Assembly (NCBI GenBank): GCA_964586765.1
Contig: CAZPHN010000006.1
Location: 19,832 to 83,831 of the forward strand
Length of the DNA stretch: 64,000 bases
DNA from: UBA3263 sp964586765
Lineage (GTDB): Bacteria; Bacteroidota; Bacteroidia; Bacteroidales; Muribaculaceae
Reading direction: 5' to 3'
Shown: positions 49,045 to 57,987 of the stretch, one piece after another
Numbering within the stretch: the stretch's first letter is position 1
Layout: every line of letters starts with the position of its first letter
Notes under the pieces: generated by a model
Database searches by the model: none
What the model was told of the DNA's origin: nothing
Seen by the model: only the letters and a program-made list of their open reading frames with translations
Translations under genes and position numbers: made by a program

Positions 49045-50352
49045 ATGGATAAGGCATATATCAAGAGTCAAATAGCAATGCGTCAGAGTGAATTTCCGAT
49101 TAGCTTAAAGCCACGTGAGAAATCCATTCCGATTGATGCGAATAAGATTATTACAATACCGGGGGTTCGTCGATGTGGAAAGACCTCGATGATGGAAGAT
49201 GTTGTAAATAAATTGCTACGTCAAGGAGTTGAACGTGAAAGGATTCTGTGGGTCAGTTTTGACGATGAGCGTTTGGTCAGGATGAAATCTGATGATCTTG
49301 ATATGATTGTTGAGGCATACCGTGAGATGTTTCCCGATATAAATATTGGCGAAGTATACATTTTTTTCGATGAAATTCAGTTGATTGAAGGATGGGAATA
49401 TTTCGTAATGCGACTGTTTAAGCATTATTCAAAACATATTTTCATCAGTGGAAGCAATGTCTCAATGTTGAGTAGCGAGCTAAAGTCGGCGTTGAGAGGC
49501 TGGCCTCTGGAAGAAGAGACGTTTCCATTATCCTTTTCGGAATTCTGTAAGTTCAAGGATATAGATACCAAAAGTTGGTTGGAGCAGGATATGGCAAAAA
49601 TCCGTAATGCCTTTTACGAATATAATCGTGAGGGAGGATTTCCCGAGGTGGCATTGATGTCTAATAGCCTGATGAAAGTAAAGACTTTACAGACTTATTT
49701 CGATACCATGTTGCTCAAGGATTTGGTTGAGCATTATAAACTGACCAATATTGAGGTTCTGCGCTATTTTCTAAAGCGTGTGATGTCAAATCTCACTAAA
49801 CCGACGTCAATCCGTTCAATTCATAATGATATAAAGTCACAAGGTCTGAAGGTTAGCAAAGATGACATCTATAAGTGGGCAACCCACGCTTGCGATATAT
49901 TTATGTTCTTTCGTGTTTCCAATTTTAGTAAATCGTTGCAAAAGGTCGAAAGTTCACAGCCCAAGTATTATTGTGTAGATAATGGACTGCGTGATGCCGT
50001 TTTATTGCCGCAAAGCGATGATAACGGAAAGAAACTTGAAAATACGGTTTTTCTTCAGCTGTATAGAAATCGCACTCCTGTTGACCGTATATTCTATTAT
50101 CAAGGTAGTAATGAGTGTGACTTTGTGGTTCAGCAAGGTAATGACGTCAGTCAGTTGATTCAGGTAACATGGGATATGACGGATGAAACTACTCGAACAA
50201 GAGAGATTTCCGGTCTGATAGAAGCCCAAAAGGTTACCGGTTGTAAAAGTCTATTGATTATTACGTCGGAAGAAGAGTCGGAAATCCGTTTGGAAAACGG
50301 ATTGAGCATAAAAGTTATTCCTGCTTGGAAATGGCTCCTTGATCGTGACTGA
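49045..50352 (+). CDS. AAA ATPase with DUF4143 domain
   Basis: The ATG at 49045 gives 435 residues: Walker A GVRRCGKTSM (~35-44), Walker B YIFFDEIQLI (~95-104), sensor FISGSN, then the DUF4143 region with a winged-helix part (VSKDDIYKWATHACDIFMFF) and a C-terminal nuclease-like VPADRIFYYQ/ECDFVV segment. It belongs to a widespread prokaryotic ATPase family with no clear function. The frame opens at 49012, but the promoter lies inside that extension, so 49045 is preferred. It converges on a second DUF4143 gene. Confidence 0.9.
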   Translation: MDKAYIKSQIAMRQSEFPISLKPREKSIPIDANKIITIPGVRRCGKTSMMEDVVNKLLRQGVERERILWVSFDDERLVRMKSDDLDMIVEAYREMFPDINIGEVYIFFDEIQLIEGWEYFVMRLFKHYSKHIFISGSNVSMLSSELKSALRGWPLEEETFPLSFSEFCKFKDIDTKSWLEQDMAKIRNAFYEYNREGGFPEVALMSNSLMKVKTLQTYFDTMLLKDLVEHYKLTNIEVLRYFLKRVMSNLTKPTSIRSIHNDIKSQGLKVSKDDIYKWATHACDIFMFFRVSNFSKSLQKVESSQPKYYCVDNGLRDAVLLPQSDDNGKKLENTVFLQLYRNRTPVDRIFYYQGSNECDFVVQQGNDVSQLIQVTWDMTDETTRTREISGLIEAQKVTGCKSLLIITSEEESEIRLENGLSIKVIPAWKWLLDRD

Positions 50353-50356
50353 TATC

Positions 50357-50512
50357 ATTTTTTTGCGGGGGAGGTGAACCTTTTTGGGGGGAGGGGTGTT
50401 ATATAGATGAAAGCAAGCAAAAGACTTTTTTCATTGTGAAAGAAATGTGATAATGATTGGTTTATTATTTGACGAGGAGTGACTGCGACAGCCACTCCTC
50501 AGTTATTTTATT
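50357..50512 (+). repeat. Dispersed 3'-UTR element, copy B
   Basis: It starts 5 bases after the ATPase stop with TTTTTTTGCGGGGGAGGTGA and ends in the hairpin GAGGAGTG (50474-50481) / CACTCCTC (50493-50500). Relative to copy A the stem base G becomes A, turning a T-G wobble into a T-A pair. Its right end reaches the stop of the convergent gene. Confidence 0.8.
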
Positions 50513-51827
50513 ATATGGTCATGGTTCCAATGGGGACTATGTAGATGCCGTCGGAACGGCGGTATGCGTAGTCGCCCACGGCGGTCAGTATCATCAGGAA
50601 TGACGGGGCAGGCATTTTTGTGGTATCTAATATTGATTCGAGTTTCTGGAGGTTCTTGACACCTTCTTCGATTAGTTTTTCGCCTCCTAATTTAATTTCG
50701 ATTAGACCATATTTGCCGTTTCGGAGATGAACCACTGCGTCACATTCGAGTCCGTTACTGTCTCTATAGTGGTAGACATCGCCATCGAGAGCTTCGGCAT
50801 AGATTCTCAAGTCCCTTACACACATTGTCTCGAATATCAGACCGAATGTTTTCAAGTCGTTTATAAGGTCCTCCGGCCCGACTCTAAGGACGGCGGTAGC
50901 AATCGAGGGGTCAATGAAATATCTTGTCGGGGTTGTGCGTATGGCTGTCTTGGATTGAAGATTAGGATTCCATGCCTCCATGTCTTTAACCACGAAAATT
51001 TGACGCAAGGCGTTGAGATAGGAGTTAATCGTATCGTCTGAGAGCGAATCGTTTTCATTTGTCATCAGGTCTTTCCTGATTTGACTGACGGGTGTTTGTG
51101 TGCCCTGATAGCGTGCGTAGGATCTTAGCAATTTTCTTGCCCGCTCCGGGTTACGCTCTGTACCATCCACCCGCGAAATATCTTCCTCTACAATTACGTC
51201 GACATAGTCAATCGCTTGTGAAAGAGCTGCTTTTTTGCTAAGCTCTCCGGAAGCCGCAAACGGCCACCCTCCTCGACACATCAAATATGCAATGTCACGT
51301 AAATTGTGTGGATTCATTCCTTTTATGGGTGTTTCCGGGGCGTTGAACATGGATTCGAGACTGACTTGATTCGTTGAGTCGCCCGACTCGGAAAGTGACA
51401 TAGGCAGCATATCAATGAAGGCGAACCGACCCGTTCCGGAGTGAAAAATTTTCTCTCCGGCTGCATTATTGCGGGTTACAGGCTGAGCCGAGCCGGTCAG
51501 TATGAATTGTCCGGGTTTGCGCCGATGGTCGGTTTCAAACCTGACCGCATCCCAAAGTTGCGGAACAATCTGCCATTCGTCAAGAAGACGCGGATTGTCA
51601 CCTTCTAACAATATTTGAGGGTCAACGGCCGCTAACTGTAGCAGACCTTCGCGATTCTTGGGATTACTCAGATATAGAATGCTTTGCGCCTGCTGTTCGG
51701 CTGTTGTTGTTTTGCCACACCATTTTGGACCGCGAATCAGTACCGCGCCTTTTGCCTCAAGCTTTTCTCGCAGAATTTTGTCGGCAATTCGCGGTCGATA
51801 TCCGTTGTTTTCTTTGTGATTTGCCAT
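50511..51827 (-). CDS. AAA ATPase with DUF4143 domain, second type
   Basis: This 438-residue protein has Walker A RGPKWCGKTTTAEQ (~34-47), Walker B PRLLDEWQIVPQLWD and sensor FILTGSAQPV (~108-117). DUF4143 lies at the C-terminus with SNGLECDAVVHLRNGKYGLI and EIKLGG, a PD-(D/E)xK-like patch (E-C-D...E-I-K). It is only distantly similar to the ATPase at 49045. Three direct repeats lie just upstream of its promoter. Known members are sometimes called ATP-binding proteins of unknown role. Confidence 0.9.
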   Translation of the reverse strand: MANHKENNGYRPRIADKILREKLEAKGAVLIRGPKWCGKTTTAEQQAQSILYLSNPKNREGLLQLAAVDPQILLEGDNPRLLDEWQIVPQLWDAVRFETDHRRKPGQFILTGSAQPVTRNNAAGEKIFHSGTGRFAFIDMLPMSLSESGDSTNQVSLESMFNAPETPIKGMNPHNLRDIAYLMCRGGWPFAASGELSKKAALSQAIDYVDVIVEEDISRVDGTERNPERARKLLRSYARYQGTQTPVSQIRKDLMTNENDSLSDDTINSYLNALRQIFVVKDMEAWNPNLQSKTAIRTTPTRYFIDPSIATAVLRVGPEDLINDLKTFGLIFETMCVRDLRIYAEALDGDVYHYRDSNGLECDAVVHLRNGKYGLIEIKLGGEKLIEEGVKNLQKLESILDTTKMPAPSFLMILTAVGDYAYRRSDGIYIVPIGTMTI

Positions 51828-51846
51828 AATTACTTAAAATGCTGTG

Positions 51847-51854
51847 CAAATGTA
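51847..51854 (-). promoter_or_regulatory. -7 promoter element of the second DUF4143 gene
   Basis: TACATTTG on the minus strand matches TAnnTTTG and lies 19 bases before the ATG. Confidence 0.6.
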
Positions 51855-51870
51855 CGAAAAAAAATCCATT

Positions 51871-51931
51871 CGGCAAATTGAGGCGATTTTGTTCGGCAAA
51901 TTGAGGCGGTTTCGTCCGGCAAATTGAGGCG
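51871..51931 (-). repeat. Three direct 23-bp repeats in front of the second DUF4143 gene
   Basis: CGGCAAATTGAGGCG occurs three times (51871, 51894, 51917) at an exact 23-bp period. The spacers are also similar (RTTTYGTYC-like). The nearest copy covers the expected -33 position. The last copy ends one base before the rarA stop. Confidence 0.85.
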
Positions 51932-51932
51932 G

Positions 51933-53180
51933 TTAGGGTTTGCGGGGGGATTCGTGGGGGTTGTCGGCGGGGTGGTAGAAGCGGGTGCCGGTGAGGGCGT
52001 CGGGGAGGTACTGCTGGGCTACGTAGTGACCCGGGTAGTCGTGGGGATACTTATAGTCCGCGCCGTAGCCCATTTCCTTCATAAGCGACGTCGGGGCGTT
52101 GCGCAGATGGAGCGGCACAGGCAGGTCGCCGCTCTGACGTACCGCCGCAAGGGCGTTGTCGATGGCTAAGTAGGCGGAGTTTGACTTGGGTGAGCGCGCC
52201 AGATAGACGGTACATTCCGCCAAGGGTATGCGTCCTTCGGGCCAGCCTATTTTCTTGACCACGTCGAAGGTTGTGTTAGCAAGCAGCAGGGCGTTAGGGT
52301 TGGCAAGTCCGATGTCCTCGGCAGCAAGTATCACGAGGCGTCGGGCAATGAACTCGGGGTCCTCACCTCCTGCTACCATGCGCGCAAGCCAGTAGATGGC
52401 GGCGTCGGCATCCGAGCCTCTGACGCTCTTGATAAACGCGGAGATGATGTCATAGTGCATTTCGCCGCCTTTGTCGTATGCCGCGGGATTTTCCTGCAGA
52501 TGTTCGGTGATGGTCTTATCATTGATTATTAGCGGCTTACCGGCAGGAGTGGACTGCTCGAGAAGGTCAAGTATGTTGAGCAGTTTACGGGCATCGCCGC
52601 CGGCAAAGCGAAACAGTGCGTCGGTCTGCTCTACCCGAATGTCCATTTTCGACAGGATTTCATCGCGTGTAAGGGCATGGTTGAGCAGAGTCTGCAGCTC
52701 CGTGGCATCAAGTGGTTTGAGCGTATAGACCTGTGCGCGGCTCAGGAGCGGGCGTATTACCTCAAAAGATGGATTTTCCGTCGTGGCTCCGATGAGGGTC
52801 ACTACCCCACTCTCAACGGCTCCAAGCAGCGAGTCCTGCTGCGACTTGCTGAACCGATGGATTTCATCTATGAACAGGATGGGACGCCCGGTGGAGAACA
52901 TCGAGCGGGAGTCGGCTTTACATTGCTCTATGACCTCGCGTACCTCCTTTACTCCGGCATGGACTGCCGAGAGGGTGTAGAAGGGCGAGTTTGTAGAGTT
53001 GGCAATGATGCGCGCGAGGGTGGTCTTTCCTACTCCGGGAGGACCCCAGAGTATGAAGGATGAAACGCGTTGCTGCTCAATCATGCGGCGCAAAATCGAG
53101 CCGGGACCTACAAGATGGGTCTGACCTATGTAATCGTCGAGGGTTTGCGGACGCATCCGCTCGGCTAATGGTGCTTGCAT
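51933..53180 (-). CDS. rarA: RarA/MgsA replication-associated recombination ATPase
   Basis: This 415-residue protein begins with PLAERMRPQTLDDYIGQTHL. It carries Walker A WGPPGVGKTTLARI (~45-58), Walker B ILFIDEIHRFSKSQQD and sensor TLIGATTENPSFEV, with arginine finger and clamp-loader-like helical C-terminal domains (LARMVAGGEDPEFIARRLVI). RarA acts at stalled replication forks. Its start overlaps the recQ 3' end by 16 bases, and recJ is next upstream, so the three repair genes are likely one unit. Confidence 0.95.
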   Translation of the reverse strand: MQAPLAERMRPQTLDDYIGQTHLVGPGSILRRMIEQQRVSSFILWGPPGVGKTTLARIIANSTNSPFYTLSAVHAGVKEVREVIEQCKADSRSMFSTGRPILFIDEIHRFSKSQQDSLLGAVESGVVTLIGATTENPSFEVIRPLLSRAQVYTLKPLDATELQTLLNHALTRDEILSKMDIRVEQTDALFRFAGGDARKLLNILDLLEQSTPAGKPLIINDKTITEHLQENPAAYDKGGEMHYDIISAFIKSVRGSDADAAIYWLARMVAGGEDPEFIARRLVILAAEDIGLANPNALLLANTTFDVVKKIGWPEGRIPLAECTVYLARSPKSNSAYLAIDNALAAVRQSGDLPVPLHLRNAPTSLMKEMGYGADYKYPHDYPGHYVAQQYLPDALTGTRFYHPADNPHESPRKP

Positions 53181-55069
53181 ATTATTCTGTTCTGTTGAGG
53201 GTTGAGGATTAATTCTTCTTCATCGAGCAGCGTGCGGATTAGCTCCGTTGCCCTTTCCGGATTAAGTTTTGAACGCGTTATGAGCTCGGTTAGTTCAATG
53301 CCGTCGTTTCCCGCCTCTGATACTATGCCAAGAATTAGCGACCGACGGTTTCCGCCTTCTACGGCAGGGCGGGCAGACCGGCATGTATCGCATATTCCGC
53401 ATGGTTTCGACGGTATTTCGCCGAAATACTCGAGAATGGCGTTTGAGCGGCATACTTCAGGGTCGAAAACCAACCGCTTCATGGCTTCGATACGCTGCTT
53501 CATGAGCTCGCGCCTCCTGTCGTATACCTCCTTGGGCAACTCGACATACTTTGCCAGCACCCTGCGTGAAGGAAAAAACAGATAAGGCTGCTGGCGGCGC
53601 GGAACGTAATGGAGCGCATGGGCGCGGGTCAGTGCCAGAAGTGCCTGATAGACGTCATCTGCCGTCATGTTCAGATGGGATGCAATGACCGTCTCCGAGA
53701 TATTTACATAGTCTGCGAACACTCCCGCGTAATTGCGCAGTATATACTGTAGAACCTCATCCTGAGCCGGTTCGAGATTCATATCGTAGAGCTCATGTTT
53801 GGCGGCAACCATCATTACTCTGGCGCGCGCATCAATGTCTTCAACAAATTCCAGATAGCCAGACAGCGAAAGCAACCGGAGCGATGCCCGCGCCGGAGCC
53901 TCCTGAAGGCTGTATGTCTGCACGAAACGACCGAAGTCAAAATCAAATACCCGGTTATAGCCTTCGCCTATGGCAAGGTCTATGAACAGACATGCTTTCT
54001 CATAGATATCTGCAATATACTCGCGGGGAGGAAATGACTCGCTCAGACGGCGCGAAAGTACCGCTTTGTCGCGCTTTGAGGCTATGACCACGGCAAAACA
54101 TGACTCTCCGTCGCGCCCTGCCCTACCCGCTTCCTGATAATATTCCTCGATTGACGACGGCAGGTCATAGTGAATGACCACTTTGACGTCAGGTTTGTCT
54201 ATGCCCATGCCGAAGGCGTTTGTGGCTACCATCACTCTGATTGCGTCTGTTTTCCACCGTTGCTGCTTATTGTCTTTATCCTCCGGGGCTAATCCGGCAT
54301 GATAATAGTCGGCAGATATGCCCTCGTCGGCGAGCATTTCGGCTATTTCGCGCGTGCGTGCGCGTGAGCGCACGTATATTATAGCGGAGCCACGGGTGTT
54401 TTTAAGCACTGTCAGGAGCCGTTCGGGCTTGTTTTCCGTATAGCGGACAATGTAATTGATGTTCGGGCGGGCAAAACTTTTGCGGAATACCTTGGAACCG
54501 GACCTGAAGCGCAAAAGGCGGCATATGTCATCGACAACTTCGGGTGTCGCGCTCGCCGTCAGTGCCATCATGACGACATTGGGGAAAATGTCGCGCAGTT
54601 TCGCTATGTTTAGGTATGAGGGACGGAAGTCGTAACCCCACTGCGATATGCAGTGAGCTTCATCGACCACAATCATCGAGACATTGAAATCCTTGAGCCG
54701 CTGGCGGAACTGCTCGCTCTGGAGCCGCTCCGGACTCAGATAGAGGAACTTTACCTTACCCAGCTCGGCTTTCTGGAGCCCGAGACGCGTCTCTGAGCGG
54801 GTCAGACCGCTGTGGACATAGGTTGCCGCAATGCCGTGGGCGCGCAGATTGTCCACTTGGTCCTTCATCAGGGAAATCAGTGGAGTGATAACTAATGTCA
54901 GTCCCGGCATCATCAGTCCGGGAACCTGAAAGGTGATGCTTTTGCCTCCTCCCGTAGGCAGCAAACCGAGTGTGTCGGTTCCGCTTAGCGCAGAGTCGAC
55001 AATCTCGGATTGCAGGGGGCGGAAATCCCGGTAGCCCCAATATTTAAACAGGACTTCGCGGGAGGTCAT
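53165..55069 (-). CDS. recQ: RecQ ATP-dependent DNA helicase
   Basis: This 634-residue protein has the order of RecQ motifs: LLPTGGGKSITFQVPGLM (I), TPLISLMKDQVDNLR (Ia), VVDEAHCISQWGYDFRP (II/aromatic loop), MALTASATPEV (III), SAIIYVRSRARTREIAEML (IV), ATNAFGMGIDKPDVK (V) and QEAGRAGRDG (VI). A zinc-binding Cys set (CGICDTC and an upstream C) and a winged-helix follow. It is a 3'-5' helicase of recombination repair. It lies 14 bases after recJ. Confidence 0.95.
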   Translation of the reverse strand: MTSREVLFKYWGYRDFRPLQSEIVDSALSGTDTLGLLPTGGGKSITFQVPGLMMPGLTLVITPLISLMKDQVDNLRAHGIAATYVHSGLTRSETRLGLQKAELGKVKFLYLSPERLQSEQFRQRLKDFNVSMIVVDEAHCISQWGYDFRPSYLNIAKLRDIFPNVVMMALTASATPEVVDDICRLLRFRSGSKVFRKSFARPNINYIVRYTENKPERLLTVLKNTRGSAIIYVRSRARTREIAEMLADEGISADYYHAGLAPEDKDNKQQRWKTDAIRVMVATNAFGMGIDKPDVKVVIHYDLPSSIEEYYQEAGRAGRDGESCFAVVIASKRDKAVLSRRLSESFPPREYIADIYEKACLFIDLAIGEGYNRVFDFDFGRFVQTYSLQEAPARASLRLLSLSGYLEFVEDIDARARVMMVAAKHELYDMNLEPAQDEVLQYILRNYAGVFADYVNISETVIASHLNMTADDVYQALLALTRAHALHYVPRRQQPYLFFPSRRVLAKYVELPKEVYDRRRELMKQRIEAMKRLVFDPEVCRSNAILEYFGEIPSKPCGICDTCRSARPAVEGGNRRSLILGIVSEAGNDGIELTELITRSKLNPERATELIRTLLDEEELILNPQQNRIICKHH

Positions 55070-55083
55070 CTGTCAGGATGGGT

Positions 55084-56829
55084 TTAGTCGAAAATAATGT
55101 CTTTAACCAGCAGCTGAATCGGTGAGCCGGCAGCGTGATGCTTGTTCTCCTCGATGGTATAGACAAGTGTAAACGGCTTTCCTGAGCTTATGCGGTCAAA
55201 CTTGTCCGCGCTGTTGAAGGCAATGGCGTTGACAGGCTCCGATGTGGTCGGGTCGAGCAGGTCAAGCTTGATATGTTCAAGCTGTTTGCCCACAATCTTC
55301 GAGGTGCCGGCATCGCGAACGCCGCGTGTGAGGAACACCGGTTTCTCGTTGCCCGGACCGAAGGGATTAAACCCGCGCAGGGCATAGAGCAGTTCCGTAG
55401 TTACCTCGCTGAAAGTTATGTTTGCGTCAATCTCGCATACCGGTTTCATCTGGGCGGGAGTGATGTTGGCGGCGACATATTCCTCAAAGCGGCGTGAGAA
55501 TTCCTCAATGTTTTCCGGTTTCATCGAAAGACCTACGGCATAAGTATGACCGCCGAAATTTTCGAGCAAATCGGCACATGATTCCACCGCCGAGTAAATG
55601 TCAAAGCCTTGAACCGAGCGCGATGAGCCTGAGGCTATTCCGTTGGTGAGCGTCAACACTACTGCGGGTTTGTAATAATCCTCCGTAAGGCGTGACGCCA
55701 CGATACCGATTATTCCGCGATGCCAAGATTCATTGTAGATGACTATCGACTTTCGGTCGGCGGCAAGGTCGCCGCGCGCCTCGAGGATGGCGTTCGCTTC
55801 CTCGGTGATAATCTTGTCAAGCTCCTTGCGGTCCGAGTTGTATTGGTCGATGGCTCGCGCCTTTTCGAGCGCGTCAGCCGCATCGCGGCTTACAAGCAGG
55901 TCAACTGCCTCCTTGCCGCTTTGCATGCGTCCAGAGGCGTTAATTCGCGGTCCTATCTTGAAGATTACGTCGGTGATGGTGATTTCGCGGCGTGTCAGCC
56001 CGCAAATCCTCATGATTCCGCGCAGACCCATGTTCGGGTTGGAGTTAAGACGGCGCAGACCGTGATAGGTCAGGATACGGTTCTCGCCCGTCATAGGCAC
56101 GATATCGGCGGCAATGCTGACAGCCACAAGGTCGAGAAGGGCATCGAGCGGTCCTTCGGGCAGCATGTTGCTCCTCGAGAACGCCTGCATCAGCTTGAAC
56201 CCTACCCCACAACCGCTCAAGTGGTGGAACGGATATGGACTTCCCTCAAGTTTCGGATTGAGGATTGCCACGGCGTCGGGAAGTTCCGCGCCGGCAACGT
56301 GATGGTCACAGATAATGAAATCAATGCCGAGGGTCTTGGCATAGGCTATCTCCTCGTTGGCTTTGATGCCGCAGTCCAGTATGATAATCAGCTTGATACC
56401 GTTGGCGGCAGCTTCGTCAATCACATGTTTCGAAATGCCGTAGCCGTCATCATACCGTCCGGGTATGTAATAATCAATCTGCGAGTAAAACTGCGACAGA
56501 TACTTGTAGACCAATGCCACAGCCGTGGTTCCGTCTACGTCATAGTCGCCATAAACCAATATTCGCTCCTTCGCTCCCATCGCATCGTTCAGACGCGAAA
56601 CCGCGACATCCATTCCCGGCATGAGGAAAGGGTCGTGCAGGTCGTCGAGCGATGGATTGAAGAACTTCTGAGCCTCTTCTGGAGTAGTTATGCCGCGCTC
56701 CTTCAGCAGTTTGACAACTACCGGAGTCCGGGCATAACGCTCCTGCAGTGTGACGCTGGGTTCAGCGTCGGCTGCTTCGGGGGGGAAGGCGGAGTGGTTT
56801 GTGGCTTTTGAGTTCCATTTTTCGGTCAT
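55084..56829 (-). CDS. recJ: RecJ single-strand 5'-3' exonuclease
   Basis: This 581-residue protein has the DHH phosphoesterase core: LVYGDYDVDGTTAVALVYKY (D-x-D), ILDCGIKANEEIAYAKTLGI, FIICDHHVAGAELPDAVAIL (DHH) and HLSGCGVGFKLMQ. The DHHA1 part (NASGRMQSGKEAVDLLVSRD, SRSVQGFDIYSAVESC, ENFGGHTYAVGL) and C-terminal OB fold follow. RecJ degrades single strands in recombination and mismatch repair. It is the first gene of the recJ-recQ-rarA set. Confidence 0.96.
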   Translation of the reverse strand: MTEKWNSKATNHSAFPPEAADAEPSVTLQERYARTPVVVKLLKERGITTPEEAQKFFNPSLDDLHDPFLMPGMDVAVSRLNDAMGAKERILVYGDYDVDGTTAVALVYKYLSQFYSQIDYYIPGRYDDGYGISKHVIDEAAANGIKLIIILDCGIKANEEIAYAKTLGIDFIICDHHVAGAELPDAVAILNPKLEGSPYPFHHLSGCGVGFKLMQAFSRSNMLPEGPLDALLDLVAVSIAADIVPMTGENRILTYHGLRRLNSNPNMGLRGIMRICGLTRREITITDVIFKIGPRINASGRMQSGKEAVDLLVSRDAADALEKARAIDQYNSDRKELDKIITEEANAILEARGDLAADRKSIVIYNESWHRGIIGIVASRLTEDYYKPAVVLTLTNGIASGSSRSVQGFDIYSAVESCADLLENFGGHTYAVGLSMKPENIEEFSRRFEEYVAANITPAQMKPVCEIDANITFSEVTTELLYALRGFNPFGPGNEKPVFLTRGVRDAGTSKIVGKQLEHIKLDLLDPTTSEPVNAIAFNSADKFDRISSGKPFTLVYTIEENKHHAAGSPIQLLVKDIIFD

Positions 56830-57037
56830 TTATATTTATTTTTTTATTATATAGCGTAATCAACGGACTCTACACCAACTGGGTATGGTGTGAGTCTGAG
56901 CCGCTGGCCTGACCGAGAAGAGCCTTGGAGCGAGAGAGAATCCGGCAATTTGGCTGACCAAAGTTACAAAAATCTCCCGCCCTCCGCAAATATTTAACAT
57001 TTTTTATTGCCCTACCGCATTTATCAAGATTTTTATG

Positions 57038-57045
57038 TAACTTTG
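57038..57045 (+). promoter_or_regulatory. -7 promoter element of the ORF6N gene
   Basis: TAACTTTG ends 4 bases before the ATG at 57049. This implies either a leaderless message from 57049 or use of the next ATG at 57073. Confidence 0.5.
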
Positions 57046-57048
57046 CGT

Positions 57049-57978
57049 ATGAAATCGAAGAAAGATGTTTCAATGCCTGATAATGAACACTTGCAGGGAG
57101 TTGAGTCTGTAAGAAATGAGTCATCGTTGCTTTTGCCTATTGAAAATAGGATATTGACTATACGCGGAAGTCAGGTTATGATTGACCGTGACTTGGCTGA
57201 GTTATATGGTGTGGATACCAAGCGATTAAATGAGCAAGTCAAACGTAATATCGACCGCTTTCCCGAGAGTTTCAGATTTCAGCTTTCGGGAGTGGAGAAG
57301 GCGGAACTGGTCGCAAATTGCGACCGCTTGGAAAATCTCAAGCACTCTTCCGTTAATCCGTTCGCATTTACCGAGCAGGGTGTTGCAATGCTTTCCGCTG
57401 TCTTGAAAAGCACTACGGCAATTAAGACAAGTATCAGGATTATTGAAGCCTTCGTAGCAATGAGGAGCTTCCTGATGAACAATGCCTCATTATTTCAGAG
57501 AATTGAGCATCTTGAAATGAAACAGCTGAGAACTGATGAGAAAGTGGATGCCATACTTGATAAATTAGGAGAATCAGCAGGATGTGTGAAGGAAGGTGTA
57601 TTTTTTAATGGTCAGATTTTTGATGCTTATGCCCTGATAGCTAATCTAATCCGACAAGCTAAGACTCGGATAGTCTTAATTGATAATTATGTTGATGACA
57701 CGGTCTTGGTGCAGCTATCTAAGCGAGTACCCGGCGTTTTAGTCGACATTTATGTCGGGCAGATTTCGCGGCAGCTTCGTCAGGATGTGGAGCGTCACAA
57801 TCTTCAATATCCCGGAGTGACGTTACATCATTATACTAAGGCGCATGACCGATTTCTAATAATAGATGAAGAAGTGTACCACATAGGTGCATCATTGAAG
57901 GACCTTGGCAAGAAGCTTTTTGCCTTTTCAAGAATGGAGGTAATGACTGGCAGCGAGTTAATTGCCGGGCTACAATAA
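57049..57978 (+). CDS. ORF6N DNA-binding domain fused to a PLD-like domain
   Basis: Starting at 57049 the protein has 309 residues (301 if the ATG at 57073 is used). Residues ~30-125 form an ORF6N domain (RGSQVMIDRDLAELYGVDTK, LNEQVKRNIDRFPESFRFQL, AFTEQGVAMLSAVLKS). Residues ~170-305 resemble a phospholipase-D-type fold with KAHDRFLIIDEEVYHIGASL, where HxxFxxxD and GxS replace a full HKD motif. ORF6N domains come from phages. No phage genes are nearby. Function unknown, possibly nucleic-acid directed. Confidence 0.85.
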   Translation: MKSKKDVSMPDNEHLQGVESVRNESSLLLPIENRILTIRGSQVMIDRDLAELYGVDTKRLNEQVKRNIDRFPESFRFQLSGVEKAELVANCDRLENLKHSSVNPFAFTEQGVAMLSAVLKSTTAIKTSIRIIEAFVAMRSFLMNNASLFQRIEHLEMKQLRTDEKVDAILDKLGESAGCVKEGVFFNGQIFDAYALIANLIRQAKTRIVLIDNYVDDTVLVQLSKRVPGVLVDIYVGQISRQLRQDVERHNLQYPGVTLHHYTKAHDRFLIIDEEVYHIGASLKDLGKKLFAFSRMEVMTGSELIAGLQ

Positions 57979-57987
57979 TGATTTATG

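Noticed and set aside
57049..57978. Prophage remnant
   Set aside because: ORF6N is a phage-type domain, but no integrase, capsid or tail gene is near, and the flanking repair and thiamine genes are chromosomal.
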